DNA of 32,854 bases from Heterotrichella gracilis. Lineage: Eukaryota > Sar > Xanthophyceae > Tribonematales > Xanthonemataceae. Position 1 is the first letter of the stretch; every line of letters begins with the position of its first letter. Under the pieces are notes generated by a model. That model was not told the origin of the DNA, did not search any database, and saw only the letters and a program-made list of their open reading frames with translations. Both the position numbers and the translations under genes were made by a program. Positions 23,661-32,200 of this stretch are shown piece by piece. The DNA lies in assembly GCA_032358255.1 (NCBI GenBank), contig JAULBX010027927.1, forward strand, positions 1 to 32,854. The letters are read 5' to 3'.

Positions 23661-25275
23661 ATGAATTCAAAGAGTGTGCTCCTCGGCCAACAGGTAAGCA
23701 GATATATCATATAGCGTGTGCCAGCTCAGGTGAACTACATTCAGGCCACAATCGAGGCTCTCCAGTTGTAAAAAAAAAGTATGCACGTGTTGTTAGCTTT
23801 GTAATGTATACTATGCGTCTGCAGGCCATGCAGACCGTCAAGAGGCGTCTCGGGAGGTGTTGCAAACCAACTTCTAGTGGACCAACTTATGAAGCAATTT
23901 CCAGCACACCACTTGGCAAGGGGTTCTCCCTGACTAGGGAGACGGCAATGGGGTTCACCACCGCCTTCGTCTTGATTGGGGCAACCCTGGCCAAGCTGAA
24001 TCGTCTGGTGAGCACACGCAGTGACCAACAGGCAGTTTTGATGCCCTCCTCCTGCACCTGGTGGCACTTCTTACTGTGCACCTGTTGTTACTTACTTACA
24101 TGCGTTCCAGCAGTACAGCCAGGTTAGTTGTTGATACGAACGACAGTAACTGACTTCAGCGCAAGTGATCAGCAAGGCATGTGTTCCCTATGTTATCTGG
24201 CTGACTGGGTCCTTTGCTGTGCAGGAGGTTGCCGTGAAAGAAGGTTTTGATAACATGGCGCAGGGCAATGCCACCACCGATAAAGAGCTCGAGGGTCTGA
24301 AACAAAATATGGCAACCCTTTCAGACCAGATGACTGCCTTCATGCAGGTGAGATGGCTGGGACGGGCATGCTCCCCATCCTTTTAATTTGGCTCTGCCAT
24401 GGTCAGCGTTGGCGCTTTCGTATGGCAAATTTGTGCTTGGCTGTGCTTAAAAGCCTTGCAAGCTTGTCTTCTGTGCTCACCCTGGGTTGCAAGACATAAC
24501 TGGGTATCAGCCAACTAGTATGTTACCTAGATTTATTGCAATTTGTGGAACCTGTCGAGTCTTTTTATCAGCGCTGTAGTTCAGCAAGTGCTTGCCTACA
24601 CCAGGATATGCACACTTGAGCTGGCCAGGCATGGCTCACCTCATGGCTGTGTGGAACATGGGAGCAGCTCAATCAATGCAGCTCATGGAGTGGTGGGAGC
24701 ATGTTGGGATCACGGCTGCGCGTATGTGAACATCTTCAAGAACATCTCTAAGCATGGCGGAGTAGATGGCCGCGTGCCATGACCCGCCGGGGACGCTGAG
24801 CTGCAGTTGCGACAACTAGGTGCTGTGGGTGGCTATGGGCAGCAGGTGAGGACAGCACTCACCACCCATCTGCATGGCATGCATGATATTAATAGTGCGC
24901 TTTTTATCCACGAGGTGCTAGTTTAGCTGCAATGATATTCATTGTTTTTCATAAACGCATTTTTTGGAAAATGCCATTTGTGTGCACTGCGCACAACTTG
25001 GCGCCCCCGCTGCATGTGGCATGAGGGTATTTGATGCTGTGTCAGGCGTGCACGCGATCACTGTGCATCCATATGCTCACATCTCAAGAAAAGCCATGGC
25101 CCCGGCGCTAGATGAAAGAATGCTGCATCACCATGTGACCATTCACCCCCAGCAGGAAGTTCTGGAGTGCATTTTTTTGATGTCATTTTTCGCCCTGAAG
25201 TTTCTCACAGGAGCAGCGGCTGGCCAGTTTGGTCCCCACTGGATATCGTCCCCGGGGTCCTGTGCTTGCAGTTGA
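23661..25275 (+). CDS. Tentative small membrane protein with a coiled-coil segment
   Basis: I do not recognise this gene. A phase-consistent chain of splice sites supports it: exon 23661-23693 (MNSKSVLLGQQ), 23825-24007, a 9- or 12-nt micro-exon ending at 24122 (YSQ), 24225-24347, 24807-24845 and perhaps 25156-25275. Exon 2 encodes a basic segment (MQTVKRRLGRCCKP), then a likely membrane helix (MGFTTAFVLIGATLAKL). Exon 4 (EVAVKEGFDNMAQG... to DQMTAFMQ) is heptad-like and probably coiled coil. The last candidate exon would add a second hydrophobic stretch (CIFLMSFFALKFLTG). An unspliced frame also runs from the ATG at 23630 through exon 2. The first four exons are moderately supported; the last two are weak. 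A type II single-pass protein of an organelle or endomembrane is possible, but function is unknown. Confidence 0.4.
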
Positions 25276-25703
25276 CGTGGCTTAAATTCTGTTATATGCT
25301 TCCTTCCCGGAGTACCACGCGGCGCGATGGAGTTGTGGGTGCACATGCGGGTGGATGGGGGCGGGGAGGTACCACGGTCAACGCTGCAGTTGTTGGCTTT
25401 GAAACTTTTTTCGTTGACTGCTATGAAGTGGTGTGTCTTGCTTTGTGGTACAGCTTGAAAAGAGTGCGTTCTTTTTTGCTAACGTTTGGATCCCCAGCAT
25501 GCAGTTTGGGACCCCATGGTGATGCATTGGTGCCCCATATTTGAAGTAAAGCTACATATTATGGGGAGATTGAGATCTGCTTTTGTGTTATTTCTACCGT
25601 GTAACGTACCACCTTGTGGTAGCCTTTGCGCCCTGGCAGGTGTGGATAGGTGCTTCTCCCAGTGTCAGTTTGGTCAACTTGAAGCACAACCTTGGGCTTG
25701 AAG

Positions 25704-25759
25704 CACCACCAGCAAGAAGTTCCCCAGATGGTGCTTCGGGGAACATCCTGCTGGTGGTG
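25704..25759. repeat. Long inverted repeat (22-bp arms, 12-nt loop)
   Basis: Left arm 25704-25725 (starting CACCACCAGCA, ending GTTCCCC) pairs with right arm 25738-25759 (GGGGAAC to TGCTGGTGGTG) at 20 of 22 positions, with a 12-nt loop. Such a hairpin could be a small-RNA precursor or the remnant of a foldback element. Confidence 0.85.
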
Positions 25760-26016
25760 TTCATCAGCAGATATGCTGTGCGAAGAGGGCATGCTTTTGC
25801 AAAATTATCGAAAATAAAAATGAAATTCCCTGGATTTAATCCTAATTTAAATGAATGCTGTAAATCCATTTGTCTTTCTTGAAGGTCAAAGCAGGCCCAG
25901 CACAGCAAGACTTGGATAAATCCGATTGTCCACGAACACTGCGTGTTAAGGTTGCAGTGCATAAACCTCGTTATACCCATCCCTCGAATATAATTCACGA
26001 TGTCACCTGCTGTTCT

Positions 26017-26075
26017 GAGGAGGTAAACTTGTGCCGAGATTTGAAATTGCAGTTCAAAATCTCGGACCTCTCCTC
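26017..26075. repeat. Second extended inverted repeat upstream of SCC3
   Basis: The inner stem CCGAGATTTGAA (26034-26045) faces TTCAAAATCTCGG (26053-26065), with a 7-nt loop and one bulged A. An outer stem GAGGAGGT (26017-26024) faces ACCTCTCCTC (26066-26075), separated from the inner stem by a 9-nt bulge on the left side only. It lies about 180 bp before the SCC3 ATG. Confidence 0.75.
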
Positions 26076-26252
26076 GTTCGTTATCTCTATAGGAAACACG
26101 CTGCGCTTCTCTCATAGAAAACCCACTGGAGTTTAAGTTCTTTGGATACGTTTTCTGCCGAGCTTGTTGTCAAGCAACCACTATTGGGCACATCCGTGCA
26201 TGCATATAGACCCAAGCTTGTAACCAGTTGCAACGTGAAGTAACCGTACACC

Positions 26253-29200
26253 ATGCCGGTACTGAGAAGCAGAGAGCATGCAGCCACTATGGCGGAGATT
26301 GACGATGAAGAGGAGCTTCAGCACAGGTACTGATGGCCCATCTTGTTGCCTGTTTCGATGTGCCCTTTCTCCACCCAGTTTGAAATCACATGGGGGCTAT
26401 TGCAGCCCGGTAAACCGTGAGGCGTTGGCTGACGAAGACGAGAACGTACATGTGACAAAGACCAAGGTGTGTGTACACTCGCTTCCCTTGTTGTGTCTGG
26501 AAAACAGTAGTTGTGCTGTGCACGGTTCTTACCTAGCTGTCAACCCACAGGGTGGCAGAAAGAGGAAAGCACCTGCACCTGGCCCCGCCACACCAGCCAA
26601 CGTCCCTCTGATAGGTGAGTTTTGTACTTTGGTACTGCACCCACCTCCCCAACTGTGCTCTGCGCTGCTGCTGTCACAGTGAGCGTACTGAGCCTCAGCA
26701 CCTCTCGTCCCCTGCTCCCTCCAGAGTTTGTGAAGAAGTATCCCCAGGCCATCTCAACGGGGATTAAAGACTGGGTTCAGGCGTACCGGGCCAACAAGGC
26801 AAAAGCAACTGCACAGCTGCTCACGTTCATCATAGAGGTAAGGCATCCCAGTTCCTGTTCGACACCGTCCACCTCCCAGTCGCACCAGAGCACAGTAGCC
26901 CAGGGACACTGCATTCGTCCAAGCTCTCTCCCCCTCCACCCTCCTGCCAACCACCACCCACAGCACTGCAGTACATGGCTCCTTAACATGCAAGTAAGCA
27001 CCTCAGCGCGTGAGACGGTGTCACCCCAGCGTCGCTCATGCTGACTGTTGCTTATGGCGCATATGTGTGTCCAGGCCAGCGGTATTGAGCGCGTGGTGCA
27101 CGAGGATGATGTTGAGCAGGGGGATATGGACACACTCCTCAAGGAGCTCAACACAAAGGCAGCACAGGTGGGGACCGGCGAGCACATAGGTTTTAATGTT
27201 TTTTTATGTTTTTTTTTTTGTTGTTGTAAAAAAAAACAAAAAAACTGTTTTTTTTTTTTTTTTTTTTGTTTTTTTTGTAAAAAAACATAGGTTTTAATAT
27301 TTGTTCTTGTAATTATGGGTAGACCTGATCTCCTAGTCAATGGTAAAGCATCTTTTGGACAGAGGATTGGGAGGCTTCAAATCCCGCGCAATCTGAGAGT
27401 TTTTGGTCGAGCGCATATTGAGGCCTGGGAATGGGCGGGGTGGTCCATACTGCGGCTCACATAATTTCCTGTCAGCAGGGGGTTGGTTGGGGCTTGATGG
27501 AGATCATCTCCTTGGTCCAGCTTGGAGATCATCTGGGCATGGACCCTTTGGCATGGCATGGCTGTCTATGGAGCTGTGAATATTGCACACAGCACGCATG
27601 CACACACAGCTTACAAAATGCTGCCCAAAAGCCCTGACCCACACAACCCGTTACCCTACAGGAGGGTCTCGAGGAGCAGATTAACGGCAAGGCGAAGGCT
27701 GCCAAGCAGTTCACCAGCCACTACCTGGGCTTCTGGGCGCAGCTGGTGCAGGAGTGCCACGGGAGCGAGGTGTTGTTTGATGAGTACATGGTGGACAAGG
27801 TGTCGCACCTGCTCACCGCAATGAACCTGTGAGTGCTAAGAACCCTTGGCAAACCCTAGGGAATGAGGTGCTGTTTGGCGAGTACACGGTAGACAAGGTG
27901 TCGCACCTGGTCTCGAACCTGTGCGTTGCAAAACCCTGTTGCAGACCCTAGGGGATGATGCAAGATACTGCTCCTGCTGATGGCGATGTCATGTGACCAG
28001 CCGTGATAGGTTGCTTCAGACCCCTTAAGAAACGTTAGGAAACCGAAGTCACCCCAGGGGCGCCACGTCTGAAGCCCTATCCCCCTGCAGGTCTGTAGTG
28101 CGCCACTTCCGCCTGGTTGCCACCCTGACTGCGGTCCGCCTAGTGTCTGCGCTCATTGCATCCATCGCCACGCTCAGCGATGCCAGGGACACCGCGCAGC
28201 GCCAGCTGGCAGCGGAGCAGAAGAAGAAGGGGAAGCAGGTGTGTGGGTGGGGGGGGGGAGGGGTTCGGTATGTGCAGTGTGTGTTACGGGCGGGGAAGGG
28301 GGTGAAGAGGTGGTGTGGCACCTATGCATGCATGGCAGAAGGAATGGGTGCCGCTGGGTTACTTGCCGTGCTCTTGAATGAATTGCAAGTTAGTAATTTG
28401 AACTTTTAAGAGTGGCAAGCGATTAGTACTGCACCCGCCTTGGCGAGACTTGGAACGTGACCACAGCTGCTGCAGAGGCATGTGCAGGGACATGCTGCAG
28501 GGGATCTTGTGCACATGTGTATAGCGACAGAGATACACATATACCCACCGCCCTCCACCCACCACCCCGCAGGCCGCCCCCGACCGCGCCGCCGCCTTCC
28601 AGCGCACCCTGGACCAGTCCCACCGCCGCATCACCATTCTCAAGGAATCCATCCGGCGCCTGTACCAGGATGTGTCGGGGCTGCGCTTCAGGGATGTGGA
28701 CACCGACATCCGCGCGGCATGCATCCAAGGCATTGGCCAGTGGCTGTACGCCTGCCCGCAGCTTTTCCTGCATGACCAATACCTCAAGTACATCGCCTGG
28801 GCGCTTTCGGATAAGGTATGTGTGGGTGTGGTAATGGGTGATGGTGGGGTGTCGGGTGGGGTGGGTGGGGGGGGGATGGGATGGGATGGGGTTGGATGGG
28901 ATGTGTGCGCATTGGGTGCGCCTTGGTTCATCGTCTGACCGCATGCATCCAGGGCATCGGCCAGTGGCTGTACGCCAGCCCCCAGCTGTTCCTGCAGGAC
29001 CAGTACCTCAAGTACAACGCCTGGGTGCTATCGGATAAAGGTCGGTGGGTGTGGTGGTGGGTGGTGGTGGTGGGGTGGGGTGGAGTGTGTGATGGGTGGG
29101 GATGTGGTGTGGTGTGGTAGTGCGCTTTGGTGTGAAGTCTGACCGCACCCCCCCAAACCCTACCAAAACCCTCGTCGAACCCTAAAACACCCTTTTCCTC

Positions 29201-32200
29201 CCCAGCAGGACGCCGTGGTGCGCCGCAACGCCGTCACCGAGCTGCTGCGCCTGTACAGCCAGGACGACAACATCTCGCCCATGCACGAGTTCACCGGCAG
29301 GTTTGCGGGGCGCTTCGCTGAGCTGGTGCACGACAAGGACGAGGGGGTAGCGGTGCTGGGGGTGAGTGGCTTGGCGGGGTGGCGGGTGGTGGTAGTGAAG
29401 GAGGGGACGGTGGTGGTGGGAGCGGGTGGTGGTGATGGTGATAGTGATGGAGAAGGTGGTGGTGATGGGGATGGTGGGAGGAGGGGCGATTTGGGGGTGG
29501 GGCTTGTGCATCCACGTGAGTGGCAGGGGGAGGGTGGAGGTGCACCCCTGGAAGCTGGTAAATGTCTGTGCGTGCTGGCCACTGCTCATGACAGGCAGGA
29601 TTGCAAAATGCACCCATCGCAGCATCCATCAACACCACTGTACCGCCCTTTGCCGCCCGTCTCTTGCTCCAAAGAGTTGCACACACTCTTGCCCTCATTT
29701 TAAGTTGCACAATTCACCATCACCATGAGCACACAGAAATCCAGCTGCTGATCCTACAAGTGCCCCACTCAGAGGTGCCCCGCGACTGCCTCACAGACAG
29801 GCACCATCACTACCACCCCACTGCACGTCCAACCCCTCCCCTCCCTCACCCCCCACCTCCTTCCCCACCCAGATCCAGCTGCTGACCCTGCTGGTGGCAC
29901 GCGAGGAGGTGCCCAGCTCTGCAGCCAAGGACGTGTACCGCCTGGTGGTGGATGACTCACACGCGGTCAGGCATGCGGCGGCTACCCTGGTGGCGCAGCT
30001 GCTGCCGGGCATGGGCCAGACAGAGGTGGAGGTGCAGGTGGGCAGGGTTAGAATTAGGGTTTAGGGTTTACAGGTGCAACCTGGTGGTGCAGCTGCTTGC
30101 CGGGGATGGGCCAGACGGAGGTGGAGGTGCAGGTGGGTAGGGTTTTGAATAGGGTTAAGGGTTTTGGAGGCGCAAATCTGGTGGCGAAGCTGGTGCTGGT
30201 GATCACCAAAACCAACGTCTGAATCCCCACCGTTGCAGGCCTCCGGATCCCGCACCCCGGGCAAGGGGAGGAAGCGGCGCGCCAGCGACCTCCACCCCAC
30301 CCCTGCCCAGCTGCAGTTGGCGGGCCTGGCTCATCTGCTGGGCCTGCTGGGGGCCGAGGCTGGTGGTGGTGGGGGATGGGAGGGGTCTGGACCCCAGCGC
30401 ATGGTGGTCAGCCACGTGGTGGATGCGCTTTTTGACACGTGCGTGGCGGACCTCGAGGCACAATACTCCTGGAGTCAGCATGCTGCGCAGTTGTAGGAAG
30501 GGTTGTAGGAACTCCTGGAGTTGTAGGCACAATGACACTGCATGCACATCATAAAACGCTGACTTTTGCGTCACAAAACCCTTGTGCTTTGGAAGGCGCA
30601 AGCCCGGTGTCCATTCCTACCTCCTCTCGTCCCCCCACCCACCCCTCCCATTCCACCCCCACTGCAGGGTTGAGGCGCTGACCGACTGGTCCGCCCTGGC
30701 CTCCTGCCTGACCAGTGACGCCCAGGTGGCGCGCCAGGGGGGGGCAGCCACCACCGCGCTGGTGCTGGTCCTGAGGGATGCGGTGCACAGGGCGGTGGGG
30801 GGCAGGCTGGTGCCCCAGAGATACGCAAGCAGGCCGGTGGGTGTGAAGCGGGGGTGACTATTGTTGAAGAGGGATGGGTTTCAAATGTGTGTGTAAGTGC
30901 GTGGAGAAGGTAGTGGGTGGGGACGGCTTGCTGGGTGTAATGGGGTGCAGAGTGTAGGATGTACGGTACATGCATGCCACGTATCATATACCATGGTACT
31001 TGGATTTACCTCCCTGCCCCCTCCCCACCTCTCACACCCCACACCTCACCCCAAAGCACCGCCTGCCAAAACCTCCTACCCACACCCACCACCCACCACC
31101 CCTCCCCGCAGGCCCCCCGCGCCGCTGCCGCCGCCGCCCGCCTTGCCTCCTCCCGCCGCCAGGACCTGACCCTGGTCATGATGAAGGAGCTGCCGGCAAT
31201 GCTGCGCAGGTTCAGCACCGACGACGTGCGGGTGAGGCTGCTAGGGGATTGGGTAGGGTGTAGGGTTCTAGAGCAAGGTGCAGGGTTTTGAGCAGGGTTG
31301 ACATGCGGGGTGAGGCTGTCAGGGCAGGTGTGGGGTTGTGTTGGGTGGACCTGTGTTGTTGCTGCCCATCCAAAACCCTCCACCCCACACCATAAAGCCT
31401 AGACCCATGCACTCCGGCAATACAGCCGGATTAACACAGTTGCTCTTGCACTAAAGCTGCTAGCCAGTTCAGCTTCTTTACTCCCACCCACAATTCCGCA
31501 GGCTGCTGCCCTTGTGAGCATCATCCGCGACCTCAAGCTTGAGCTATACCCGCTGAAGCACCAGGAGCGCCAGCTGGAGGCCATGCTGCGCACATGCGCC
31601 GACATCATGGCCAAGCACACGGCGCCCGACACCCTGGACCAGTGCGCGCGCACGCTGGTGTTCTGCGCGACAAAGGGGCCCGAGGCAATCCAGGTGGGGA
31701 CGGGGATTTGGTGGTGATGGAAGGGATTTGTAGGGATGCGGGCGGGGGATTTCGGTGGGGGTGCATTGTGTGTGCACCAGTCACCCACCCCCGGACATGC
31801 CAGGGCAGCGCTGGCGTATCCTCGTGCTGATTAGAATTCGTCAGGTTTTTCGAATATGATGAGGTTCCATTACTGTATCCAAGCAGGAATATACTGAAAT
31901 ATTATGATCACCTTGCGTCATGAGATCAATTCCTTGTATTTCCCAGGACCACGCCACCCTGGTGCTGAACCAGTGCCTGGATGACCTGGCAAATGGCTCC
32001 ACTTTATTGTTTATTTTAATAATATCTTCACTTTTGAGTTCCTTGTATTTTCCAGGACCACGCCACCCTAGTGCTGAACCAGTGCCTGGATGACCTGGCG
32101 GCCAAGGTGGCAGCTGCAGCAGCAACCCTCAAAGGGGTGAAGGCAGGCGAACTCAAGGCAGCGGCTGCAGCGGCGGACCAAGGGGTGGAGGAGGATGCCG

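Larger units (their letters stand above)
25276..26252. other. Intergenic region with two strong hairpins, upstream of SCC3
   Basis: No coding exon was recognised. A 173-codon minus-strand frame (25594-26115) lacks family features. The stretch holds the inverted repeats at 25704-25759 and 26017-26075, and its last part is the SCC3 promoter and 5' UTR. The end of an unmodelled exon of the preceding gene cannot be excluded. Confidence 0.45.

Noticed and set aside
25594..26115. A 173-codon minus-strand frame between the tentative gene and SCC3
   Set aside because: No domain, no splice or start support, and it overlaps two hairpins. Kept only as intergenic.
27318..27403. A functional tRNA gene
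   Set aside because: Box-A and box-B-like words are present, but the acceptor, D and T stems pair poorly. Recorded as a relic only.
31947..31985. 31947 as the start of SCC3 exon 15
   Set aside because: This copy has no donor and runs into AT-rich sequence. The copy at 32056 continues the protein.
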